A program made the translations under genes and the position numbers. From Microbotryomycetes sp. JL201 (lineage: Eukaryota; Basidiomycota; Microbotryomycetes): a stretch of 64,000 nucleotides of DNA. The notes beneath the pieces were generated by a model. That model had not been told where the DNA came from. It saw only the letters and a program-made list of their open reading frames with translations, and searched no databases. Below, one piece after another: positions 12,301-22,068 of this stretch. The stretch spans positions 83,828 through 147,827 of the forward strand of contig JAQYUZ010000044.1 in assembly GCA_033819885.1 (NCBI GenBank). The letters run 5' to 3'. Numbering within the stretch: position 1 is the stretch's first letter; every line of letters starts with the position of its first letter.

Positions 12301-12564
12301 TCACGGTTCCAAAATATGAATTACGCTTCTTTCTCTGGGTGCTCATGTTGACGTCCGTAGATCATGGAGAAGCAAGCGGGCTACGATCCGAACCGCAACC
12401 CTGACCTTGACGATGATGGCGATATTGCAATGGACGGTGGTGCTGCGGGTGACGACGATGACGCGTTTGATCGTGCCTTTGACGAGATTCCGGACGATGC
12501 CTTGTCGGGTCTGATGGCCATGACTGACGATCGGAATGGCATGGTCGTGGAGCCGGCGCACTGA
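9304..12564 (+). CDS. RAD3: TFIIH 5'-3' DNA helicase RAD3/XPD
   Basis: TFIIH helicase that opens DNA in nucleotide excision repair and helps bridge TFIIH to CAK in transcription. Fifteen exons join to about 815 residues; yeast Rad3 has 778 and human XPD 760. Seen: Walker [17 protein letters not shown]; four iron-sulfur cysteines (LCIHPE, DARCRDM, ELCSFHE, GICPYF); the DEAH box [36 protein letters not shown]; and the motif VI arginine finger [14 protein letters not shown]. Exons start 9304, 9421, 9788, 9971, 10147, 10426, 10597, 10749, 10899, 11313, 11648, 11826, 12060, 12142 and 12361. Intron 2 has a GC donor (GAG|GCACGT at 9735). Exon 13 (12060-12080) is only 21 nt, encoding RFAKADK. The C-terminal tail is Asp-rich. 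Confidence 0.97.
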
Positions 12565-12775
12565 ATTTTGTCTGTTTGCTTTCGTCTTTTGCGAGAGGAT
12601 GTTGTTGAAAATTTAATTGAGTTGTCAGTGTAGCAGTTTTCAGACTCGCTACATTGCGCGACAGAATTGCTTTATCTTCTTAGTGACGTCGTTTTTCTGT
12701 GCGACCGATTCTCGTTCACTGCTTGTCACGCGGCCTGCTGTATTCGCAGCCGAATCGACACATTCTCAATGCCGC

Positions 12776-13953
12776 ATGATAGACTCTAGCGAAGATGACG
12801 ATGACGTACGTTACGGTCTCGACGACGACGGCGAGGACAACGTAACGATCAAATCGCTCCCGAGCGAGTTGCTGCTCGTCATTCTCGACTTTGCGAGTCC
12901 ACCAGGCTGTCAATCCGTACAATCGACGCGTTCAAGGTACTCGTGGCTCCGATCGACGTCTATCGTGTGCAAACAATTTACGAGGCCGAGTCAGGCGTTG
13001 CTGTACTCGAGCATCACGATATCTAATTCCGTTACGGCCACGAAATGGCTGGCCAGTCCTTTGTTAGGAATGTATGCGACCAGAGAGTTGGATTTGGTTG
13101 GCGTGCACGCCGGGCCGGGATTGAGTGGCACGACGGCGACGAGGATCATCAGCAAGGCAGTTGGAGTACGCTGGCTCAGGTTGTCCGATTTCAAAAGGTT
13201 GAGCTGCAAGTTGTTGGCGAGCGACAGCCTTCGTTGTGAGCGCGTTTGACCTCACCTGGCCCCCGGTGGCGATGCTGATCTCGGTGGACGACAGACCTGG
13301 ACACGTTGGTCTTGCAGACCCCATTCCCTGACAAGGCAGCCGTGGTGGAATTGATTAACCTGCCATTCCGACTGCGGACGTTGCACGTGTACAATCGAGC
13401 GTACGAGCCTCGACTGCTCGAAAAGATCCTCGAAACGTCTCGCGGGTCGCTCACGTCGTTGCAGTTGTCGATCACGCATTCTGCTGCCGCATATCCTGGC
13501 TTGTTGGCTGGGTTCCCGGCCGTCGCACCTACGTTGAAACGCCTCGAGCTTCACCATAGCCCGCCAAACGAGTTGATCGCCATGCTTGCGCTGTGTCCAC
13601 GACTTGAACACATTCAGTGTCATCCTTCGACTAATATCGCCATGTTGCTCGATACTTTGCCTCAGGATGTTCGTCTTTATTCGCTCGAGGTGCGCACAGA
13701 TTTTAATACGGTCGAAACATTGCGACTGCTCGGTTCAAGGTTGTTTGGACGAGATGCGACCCAAATTTTGTCAAAGTTGAGACATTTACGTGTCACTGGC
13801 ATCGGCGAGTATGAATTGTACATGATGGGTCAACGCGCGTTTGTCGAGCAGGTGCAGGATCGAGGCATCAAGCTTGAACTTGAGGGCGGCGAGCTGAGCT
13901 CAAATTGGGCCGTACAAATGTGGCGGCCCGATCCAGTGGATAGAATGTTGTAA
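12776..13953 (+). CDS. F-box/leucine-rich-repeat-like protein
   Basis: Two exons, 12776-13235 and 13295-13953, join in phase to about 372 residues. The N-terminus is acidic. It is followed by an F-box-like segment (SLPSELLLVILDFASPP, then STSIVCKQFTRPSQALLYSSI) at about residues 25-80. The rest has irregular leucine-rich repeats (for example RTLHVYNRAYEPRLLEKIL, LKRLELHHSPPNELIAML). F-box proteins are substrate receptors of SCF ubiquitin ligases; the substrate cannot be told. The start is the first ATG before the acidic run. It lies 211 bp after RAD3 on the same strand. Confidence 0.7.
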
Positions 13954-14146
13954 TAGTCGTTGACACCGTGGCGCAGAGGTAGAAACGAACTGCTTTTGTT
14001 TGGCTATTAACAACAAGGAACAAGGCGACGGGCTGACATCTATCCAAAGCGCGGTGCCACCCAAAATCAAACTATGAGGTAGTATCTACAACTTGCGTAA
14101 AATGGTCGTGTACACAGTATCTTTTCGATCGTAAGCGGGGCCCGGT

Positions 14147-14537
14147 TTAGAGTTGCTGGGCGCTGCGGGGACGCGTACGAATGCGTTTGCCATCGAGTCG
14201 ATCTTTTGTATCCAACTCGCGCTTGAACACGTCAAATTTGGCTTTTGTGTATGAACCCATGGAAGCTAAAGAGGCGAACGCGAAAGAAGCAGGCGAGATC
14301 GTTTTCAGTTTCTCGGCGCCACAGAACGGCCTGAAGCGAAAGAGTCGACTGACCTTTGTATCGTTTCAATGCTGCGTCTCGTGCTTCAGTGTCAAAGAGG
14401 GCGTCTTGGACGGCGCCCATGCTCAAAGTCGTCGTAGGTGACGCTTCAGGCGACGAGTCTGGCGGGGACCGTGCGAGCGTCGCGCCCTCGAGAGTGTCAC
14501 CGCCGTTCGCCATGAGTGGGACAGCGTGCGAGCTCAT
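14147..14537 (-). CDS. Small conserved-looking protein of unknown function
   Basis: Two exons, 14537-14354 and 14241-14147, join in phase (G + CC) to about 92 residues. The first half is Ser/Thr/Pro-rich. The second half is a charged amphipathic helix: AVQDALFDTEARDAALKRYK continuing as AKFDVFKRELDTKDR, ending in a basic tail. The splice signals (G|GTCAGT and AAAAG) and the uninterrupted helix across the junction support a real gene. The frame stays open upstream of the ATG to about 14738, so another start or a 5' exon is possible. I do not recognise the family. It converges on the F-box gene, with stops 193 bp apart. Confidence 0.5.
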
Positions 14538-16173
14538 ATTAATCTCAAAGTAGTCTGTGGTGGGTGACGAGAAAGAAAGAGTGTTGTGTGCTGTCTCCAC
14601 ACTCAGTTGAAATTCTCGAGTTACCAAGAGCTTCGTGTGACGATAGCCCATGACGTCGATCATGCGCCTTTGCAAAAAGCCCATATTGCCTCTGCGCTCG
14701 GCGCAGCAACCCGAACGCAAGGCTCTGTGCTCGAGCAATCATGAAGTCATCGCTCACGTCTGTGTACACACTATGATGCAATTCGCCTCGCGTCCTCGCT
14801 TCAGCGTAATGGACAACACGATAGCACAGCCGAGATACTATCCGGGCCGAAAGATGATGCGTGTACCGAAAAGCTTTGCTTGTTCGCGAGCACAATGATG
14901 ATGCACACCCGAAGCTTCTGCTCGTTCTAGTTTGCTCGTCTTGGCAACCGGGGTGGCGGCGCTTCGCAAATGTGACGCATGCTACATGTCAAGAATCATT
15001 AGTGAGTAATGATCTAGCAACGTCCATGACATGCACACCGGCAAATTGCGGTTATTGGTGAGCTATAATGGCGGATTCGACTGTGCACAACAAGAGTGCT
15101 GGGCGGGCCTGATCCTCTACCGCAAGAGTTCAGGCCAGTTCGCTCCTTACAACCTCTTCGGTCAGACAAGAAGTGAAGTTCATGAGTACCGTTCCTCAAA
15201 ACCAATGAAATCGATAGGCACGGACCCAACTTCGAGTCAAGGTTGGCGCGCTTGCATGGAATAGAAAGTTCGCATCAGACATAACACACAGAAAGATGCT
15301 GTTACATGTCGTGGCCGGAGCTGTGCCCGTCTCTGTATGTGGCTGATTGCAGTTTCAACTCGGGTACCGCCACCGACGCCAGCACAATCGTCGTCTCGGA
15401 AAGGCTTCATTGCCAAACGTCAACCTCATACTGTGCTTCCTCACGGATCGCACTCAACCAGACAGTATCTCACCTCGAACCCGCGACGTATGACCGAGGA
15501 TCCGCACACGTTCAATAAAAACGCGCAAGACGCCAAAATAAGGACGTCGAGCGTAACACGGTGTGTAGCTTCGACATTACAGACTGTATTGGTGCGGAAA
15601 ACAGACGGCACTCATGTGGATAATGGTAACGATTTGCCGACATGCCGTCAACTGAGAAAGGCCTTTGGCCGCTAGCCGGTGGGCTCAATCCTTTGAACCT
15701 GCGTGGGTATGCAGCAAACTCTGCTCAGTCTCCCTCCCCGCTGATTCTTGAACGAGCATCATCGCGGGAGTATGATACCAGTCGAGAACGATTTCTGGCG
15801 AAGCTCGCCATTTCATACCCTGCAAAGTTTGCTCACCTGGCCTGGTGCTTTCTGTATACTTTTGTAAGTACTAGGCTGGGCTCAGTGCGTCTGAGACTCA
15901 GTCAAGATTAAGAGGAAAAAAAAAGTTTTTTGGCCCCTTGAAATGCTTGACAAGACGCGTGCGCGCAAGAAAATGATGAACAAGCGAGCGAGCGAAAAGT
16001 GCCACCATTGCGAGCCCTGGCATCGATGACAAGTCGGACAAGCCCCGATCCCAAGCTCAATTTACATTCACGAGTTTGGCGTTTGATAGTTCACTTTGTG
16101 GGGTCGAGCTGCAGCGTACAGGCTCACGCCACAGTTTTTAGCAAACAGATCGGGGCAGAGCAGCCCAAATCAC
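14538..16173. other. Gene-poor stretch between small unknown gene and tRNA
   Basis: About 1.6 kb. Several short open frames occur on both strands (for example 14650-14898, 15337-15675, 15642-15911). None shows a domain, a signal sequence or consistent splice sites. A run of nine A followed by T6 lies near 15915-15931. Nothing else is supported. Confidence 0.5.
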
Positions 16174-16178
16174 AAAAA
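16174..16178 (-). terminator. Pol III terminator of tRNA-Arg
   Basis: Five T on the minus strand, eight bases past the tRNA 3' end, the normal position for an RNA polymerase III oligo-T terminator. Confidence 0.7.
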
Positions 16179-16185
16179 GTAAGGC

Positions 16186-16270
16186 AACCCCCTGCGGGGC
16201 TCGAACCCGCGATCTCCGACTCGCCATTCGAAAGTAGAAGGTCGGCGCTTTACCTCTAAGCTAAGGGGGC
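16186..16270 (-). tRNA. tRNA-Arg (UCU) with 13-nt intron
   Basis: Folds into a full cloverleaf on minus. The acceptor GCCCCCT pairs AGGGGGT (one G-U). The D stem is GCTT/AAGC with GG in the loop. The anticodon stem is CCGAC/GTCGG. The T arm is GCGGG TTCGAGC CCCGC. The anticodon loop plus intron is 20 nt: CTTCTA, then the intron CTTTCGAATGGCG, then A. The intron therefore sits one base 3' of anticodon TCT, the normal nuclear position. It decodes AGA. The mature length is 72 nt before CCA addition. Upstream TATA and downstream T5 complete a Pol III unit. Confidence 0.95.
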
Positions 16271-16294
16271 CTTCTCGGCAATCGGTTTGCTTGT

Positions 16295-16304
16295 AATATA
16301 TATA
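16295..16304 (-). promoter_or_regulatory. TATA element upstream of tRNA-Arg
   Basis: An alternating AT run (TATATATATT on minus) at -25 to -34 from the tRNA 5' end. This is where TFIIIB-binding TATA boxes sit in fungi that use upstream elements at tRNA genes. Confidence 0.55.
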
Positions 16305-16525
16305 GCGCCCAAAAACAGGCCAGCGCGCGAGCGGATCTCGTCATTGGACCTTCTAGCGCACGACTCGGACGATTCGCCAATACGCCTACCAACCGTGATA
16401 TACGAGAGTACACGCTCATGCCACTAGTCCACCTACGCCAGCGCTGTTCTACAGCCTGAACCATCTGATACACAACTTGTTCACCACACTCCCGTCAGCT
16501 TTGCCGAGCAAAAGGGCTTCGCCGG

Positions 16526-16723
16526 GTGACGGCGCCTGCCCGCAACACCATCACCTTTCCTTCAAAGTTTGTTTTCTTGTTCGAGCGTGGACATCTCATG
16601 TTCCAGGTCCAAGCCTCGGCATCAGACGAGGTCCTGGCTCTCCTCGAGGCAGAAGGCTTCACACTCGCTGCTATGAAGGGGTCATTGCCTTTGCAGCCCG
16701 AATGCCTTTGTCGCTTTGCCTGA
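16526..16723 (+). pseudogene. Truncated copy of an unrecognised protein family (fragment 1)
   Basis: The translation contains FLFERGHLMFQVQASASDEV and LALLEAEGF. This aligns residue for residue with the minus-strand frame at 17242-16781 (FVERGHFMFQAQTSASLETL, ARLEAQGF). The similarity covers about 50 residues and stops shortly before the stop codon at 16723, so this copy looks cut short at its 3' end. A shared protein-level motif, with many third-base changes between copies, shows both derive from a once-coding gene. No family is recognised. It lies about 200 bp beyond the tRNA-Arg 5' flank. Confidence 0.45.
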
Positions 16724-16780
16724 AGAATATTATGATCACAGTTGATCGCTTGATTAGCGTCTATGGTCAGTTGAATGACT

Positions 16781-17242
16781 TCAGTTCCAGTGACCCGTGC
16801 AATTATGCGCCGTTACGTAAACCGTTACGTCTTGCTCCTGGCCCGAGTGCTTGACAGTCGTATAGCGAGGAAGGAGGGAGACATTTTGGACCGACGTCCA
16901 GAATAAAGAAGGCCTTACCATCAACGAGGCCAGTTTGTGTGCATCGGCCGACACCGAGCTTGACAATGACGGGCCGTAATGACTCAACATGCACTTGAGC
17001 TCGGCCAGGGCCGACTCTTCGGGAACAAAAGTTGTCACGTAGCCTTCGATCAGGCTTTGGCTTGAGAGATGTGGTGTCAATGTACGACTGAGATCTTTGT
17101 GGCGTTGAGCAAGGAAGCCTTGCGCCTCGAGACGCGCGAGGGTTTCGAGTGACGCCGAGGTCTGAGCCTGAAACATGAAATGTCCACGCTCAACAAAGAG
17201 AAGGCTGCGTAGGAGGTCTGGGTACTTGGCGGCAAAGGTCAC
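16781..17242 (-). CDS. Unrecognised protein, inverted paralog of the 16.5-kb fragment
   Basis: An open minus frame of at least 150 codons ends at 16781 and stays open upstream to about 17470. It has no in-frame ATG before the ...HFMFQ motif, so the start must lie in an unidentified 5' exon or the gene is decayed. Seen: the motif RGHFMFQAQTSAS (shared with the 16.5-kb copy), a Leu-rich middle (SLIEGYVTTFVPEESALAEL) and no signal peptide or membrane segment. The two copies are tail-to-tail. The function is unknown. Confidence 0.4.
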   Translation of the reverse strand: MTFAAKYPDLLRSLLFVERGHFMFQAQTSASLETLARLEAQGFLAQRHKDLSRTLTPHLSSQSLIEGYVTTFVPEESALAELKCMLSHYGPSLSSSVSADAHKLASLMVRPSLFWTSVQNVSLLPRYTTVKHSGQEQDVTVYVTAHNCTGHWN

Positions 17243-17771
17243 GCGGAGGTCGGTGATGCCGGTTCCGGCGAGGGCCGTGACGGGGTATGCACGCTTGTGA
17301 GTAGTGTAGGGTATGCGGCACGTCTGGCGGTTATGACTGCTGTACGGTGCTGGCAGAGGGTTTGTTGAGGTGGCAGATACATCTCGAAAAACTTTAATTG
17401 CCCAGCGGGACAGCTCGCGAGTGCTGCGGGCGATCAGTCGCCAGTTTTTGTACCGCAGTAGCGATGGCTATGGTGTGTTGACGTATACTCTGAGTGCTGT
17501 CCATATGTCTCTGAGCAGACGGTGTGCTCGCATGCGTTTTAATTACTTGTCAAACAGTGCGCAGCAGCGCGCGCGCGCGCGCAGTGTTTTGCCCGTCGTT
17601 TCACGCTCAAGCACGCTCGCGCATTCGACAGGACAGAAGCCGGGGACGCGTTTGGGACAATCAAGAGGCCGCTGACGGCGCTGTGAGACGCCAACGCGTG
17701 CACGCGGCCGAGAATCGAATCGAGTGGCTGGGCTGAACAAAGCTCGAGCGCGCGAGAGACGTTAACGGACG

Positions 17772-20700
17772 ATGGAGGACGACTTGCATACTGTTCAAGT
17801 GCGCGCATTGCACTCATTCCATCCACCAGAAGCGGTCGGCAGCAGCGGGGACGGGACGGGAGCGATCGCAGGCGCGTGCCTGGCGTTTGAACGCGGTCAA
17901 ACGGTCACAGTCTTGCACAAGGACGCCAGTGGATGGTGGCATGGTCAGCTTGAAGCACACGACAGGCCAAAGGGCTGGTTCCCGAGCAATTATGTCCAAC
18001 TCGTCACCGCGGACGACCGACAGGTGAGTTTGGTCTCGGCTTGGCGCGTGCTGTTGCGCGTTCTAATCCGTCACAACCCAAAAGGAAACGGCTTTGCCTC
18101 GCACGCGCTCAGTCTCGGCCGATTCGCCGCACCATTCGGTCGCACCCAATGCCGCCAAAGATGACGACGTCGCACACGCCACCCTACCAGCCGCGCACCC
18201 GGTACAAGCCATCCAAGACTCTCTCACAAACGCCATAACACAGCTATCAAACGCTGTCGCATCAGGTCGTGTAACGCACTACCAACCGAGCACCGCGTGG
18301 TGGGTCTCGCTTCTAGTCTGGCGAAGCGCTCATCGCCACTGACACTCTTTCATCCGATCCAGTGTCATCTCGGCAGTACGGACGCTGCTGTCGGCGACGT
18401 CATGCCTCACGCGCGAGTCGACAACGTTGCGCTCGCACCCGCCGCTAGCGACATCGCGCAAGCAAATTCTAGCCGCGCTCGCATCGCTCGTCAACCAGGC
18501 GCGCAAGGCAAGCGCGCCAGCAGGATCTGACGCACTTGACGCCAACAACATGCTCGTGCTCGCCAAGAACGTTCAATCGTGCGCAAACGAGTTCCTCGCG
18601 CTGGTGTCGGATTTCGACGTACTTGTCCAACATCCTTTGACAATCGGTGCAGACAACGACCGCAAGGACAGCATTGTGTCGATCGAAGTGGGAGCTGGTA
18701 CGGCCTTGCGGCATGCAAAATCGACGCCCGACTTGCGTCCGTCCGAATCCGCATCGACGCCACCTCCGCCACTTCCACCAAAGGGCCAGCGCATGTCGGT
18801 CCCTGTCTTTTCATCAATCCGACAGAACCATGTCATTTCTACAGCGCATGACTTGTCTGTGCTTACGACGACGATTCACGATGCCCTCTTGTCGACGATT
18901 GCCGCATTCATTGGCCACGTTCACGCTCATTCGCGCTCGTCGCACGCCTCGTCATTCGCCCAACTGATCGATTTGACGCGCGAGACAATCGAGCGGGTAC
19001 GCGATGTGCTTGTCGTCGTGGAAGCAGTATCAAATTGCGCTGCCCTCTTGCGCGAAGGATCGGACATTGGTGCACTCGAGTCGAGTCGCGAGCGATTATA
19101 CGTTGCGACAACCTCGCTTGTAACGGCGGCTCGAGTAGCCACGTCTTCCCCGTTGTCGCCGTCGCAACCGTCAACACCAAATCCCGAGACTCTTTTGGCA
19201 GCACCAAATGCCGATGATGCTGAAAAGGCTCAACTGCTGACGTCGGCGACGGGCGTGCTTCGCGCCGGTGGCGACTGTATCAGCCTTATCAAGACGGTGC
19301 TCAACCAGGCGCCCTCGAGCACACCACTTGGCCTTGTTCTCAAGTCCTCAGCCGCGGTGGACTCGCCTGCAAGCTCGCCTGTCGCTGCGCCTGTTCCTAG
19401 ACGAACCGAGAGCGGCTCGCCTTCGTTGCAGGCGAGACGGCAGAATCCCCACACGTTGTCGATGCTCGGTCGCAAGGCTTCGTCGCTCGTTCCTCTGCGG
19501 GACCTGTACGGTGACCGTGTCGCCGTAGAGGAGGAAGCCGCACCAGTCGAGTTTCAGGACGCACCCGACGACGGACTCAGACGAGGGTCCGAAACTAGCT
19601 GGCACAGCACTCAAACAGGTAGCCTCCCGATGGCGAGGCAAGGCAGCCATGCGAGCTCGGCAGGCGCAACGAGCGACACAGTGACCGAAATCGGTTCGCT
19701 CAGTCCTGAACTCGGTCGAACCAACTCGCCAACAATCTCGCGATCTCGCCCCCGACAGACGCACTCAGTGAACGGCTCGCAAGGTACGACAACGAGTGTA
19801 GCAATGTCGCGAGGCGACTCGGCGCGTACGTCAGAGTCTGCCGCGTCGAGCCGGACGGCCCTCTCTCGGACGTCGACGGGCGACACGTCTCCAAGGTCAA
19901 GCATGTCGGCAACACTTCTGCCGCCGCATTTGGACTTGACAAAATCAGTTGATCTGTCACATCCGGCTTTGCCATCGCCTTCAGCATCTTCAATGGCCGC
20001 TCTCTCGCTTCGGACAGATGCTTCCGCGAGTTCGGCGCGATCGATCGGCTCGCCTGTATCGACAATGTCCATGACAACGACCACGTCAACTTCTGCTGCC
20101 GCGTCACCGATCAAGGACTCGGCTCCGTGGTTCCTCCAGCGCGATTATGACCCAAGCGAGATTGCATTCAACGCAGACGGCCACGTCACAGGCGGCACGC
20201 TCACGTCTCTCGTTGAGCGTTTAACTTTGCACGATACGACGATTGACACCATGTTTTCGAATACCTTCTTTTTGACATTTCGGCTGTTTGCGACGCCAAC
20301 TTCGCTCGCCGAAGCTTTGTTCGCCCGATACGACATTCAGCCGCCATCAATGACTATGGCTGACGGTCATATCGTTCACCTTCGACCGGACGAGTTGAAA
20401 TTGTGGCACGATCGCAAATTGACACCCGTTCGATTGCGCGTGTACAATACGTTCAAGACCTGGGTCGAGTCGCACTGGAGTCACAACTCTGATCAACCTA
20501 TCGTTGAACCTCTGCTCGTGTTTTGCAAGACCAAACTCGCTCTGTCGATGGCAAACGCCGGGAATCGTCTCGTCGAGTTAATCCAGAAGAAGGTACTCTC
20601 TGGACCGATGGACGCGAGCCGCACACCTGCATCGCCCGTATCGCCCGTCCATCCGGCAGTCGCTCAACACCGAGGCTTGACTCGGATGCAATCGATGGAG

Positions 20701-21869
20701 CGGTTTCGAGTTGGGAAATTGTCGGCCTTGTCGTCTTTGTCAACGCCAGCGCCTGCCGCAACCGTTCAACAAGGCTCTTTTGGGCCTCCTCCGCCGCCGC
20801 CCATCGTATCAAAGTCCCTCTTGTCATCGTTGCGATACGGCCAAGCGTCTATCGTCGACATCGACCCCCTCGAACTCGCTCGCCAATTGACCATCATCGA
20901 GTCAAAGTTGTACTGCGCCATCAAACCTGGTGAACTGCTAGGCCAGGAATTTAGCAAAAAGGGACCCGACTTGGCTGTCAACGTTCGTGCGATGAGCACA
21001 CTGAGCACAAAATTGACGGGTTGGATCTCCGAGACAATCTTGAACGAGCACGACGCGAAAAAGAGGACGAGCTTGCTCAAGTACTATGTCAAACTCGGTG
21101 ATGTGAGTTTTGGTCTGCTTCAAATGAGATCTCGTTTGCGTGGTGTCTCTGACAGTGTATCTTTAGCGCTGCTTGACATTGGACAACTACAATACTCTGT
21201 TTGCCGTGCTGAGCGCGCTCAACTCGTCTACGATTGCTCGTTTGCGCAAGACGTGGGACGGTTTAGGTACAAAGTACCGAACGATGCTAGACCAGCAACG
21301 CAAAGCAACAGAGCATTCTCGCAACTATGCCGAGTACCGTCACAAAATCCGCAACGCCGTACCTCCTTGTCTGCCGTTCGTCGGCTTGTTTTTGTGAGTT
21401 GGATGTGCGGCAGGGCGCGGCTTCAGAGAGTTGCGACGCTGACGCTGGCATTTCGCTCAAGAACCGACATTACAATGTGCATTGAAGGCAATCCGCCGGA
21501 ACGGCCGTCGCCTGCGGATCCGACCCTGCGCTTGATCAACTTTGATCGATATCAAGTGAGTTTCGCATGATGTTCTCCCTATTGTTTGGCTGTCAATCAA
21601 GAGTGCACGTTGACATCTTGTATCCCTTCGTCCTCGCTCAGAAAATGGCTCGCATCGTTGGTGATTTGAAACGGTTCCAGCAGCCGTACAACCTTGCCGA
21701 AGTTGCCGAATTGCAACAATTCCTTCGACATGCTCTTGACGAGTTGACTCATGGAGGAGATGCTCAGAGTTTGTACAGACAAAGCTTACTGGTCGAACCG
21801 AGAGACGTGGCGCCTTCGATCACGAGTCAACAAACTACAAGGAGCGACTTCTTCAACTGGAGAGGTTGA
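17772..21869 (+). CDS. CDC25: SH3-domain Ras guanine-nucleotide exchange factor (Cdc25 type)
   Basis: Activates Ras by promoting GDP release, upstream of cAMP signalling in fungi. Exon 1 (17772-18023) encodes an SH3 domain: VRALHSFHPPE, then LAFERGQTVTVLHKDASGWW and GWFPSNYVQLV. Exon 2 is 18085-18265. The long exon 3, from about 18377 to 21102, carries a Ser/Thr/Pro-rich linker and then the REM domain (GGTLTSLVERLTLHDTTIDT at about 20195). The catalytic RasGEF domain runs from DIDPLELARQLTIIESKLY through LKYYVKLGD and, after a splice at 21167, RCLTLDNYNTLFAVLSALNS; exons at 21462 and 21642 complete it. SH3-linker-REM-GEF is the order in yeast Cdc25. Linker coding is plain, with no membrane segment. 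Confidence 0.93.
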
Positions 21870-22068
21870 CACCAGAATCAGGTCATTGTCAACACCTGTC
21901 GTCGTCTTTCTTTTCCTAGTTCTTCTTGATATGGTTTTGTTTAATTCTGTCTCTGTTGACATATTCATTTTGTTGTGGTCATGCTATTCTGTTGCATTTT
22001 TCGAAAACTCATCCTCGTGACTCTTGCGCGCGTTTGACAAGGCATCAAGTGTTTACAACATGACATTT

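Noticed and set aside
13962-13990. D-arm-like GTGGCGCAGAGGTAG after the F-box gene
   Set aside because: No matching anticodon arm, T arm or acceptor pairing follows.
16270-17770. Transposon next to the tRNA gene
   Set aside because: I see no terminal inverted repeats, LTRs, target duplication or transposase/RT motifs; the duplicated frames match no transposable-element protein I know.
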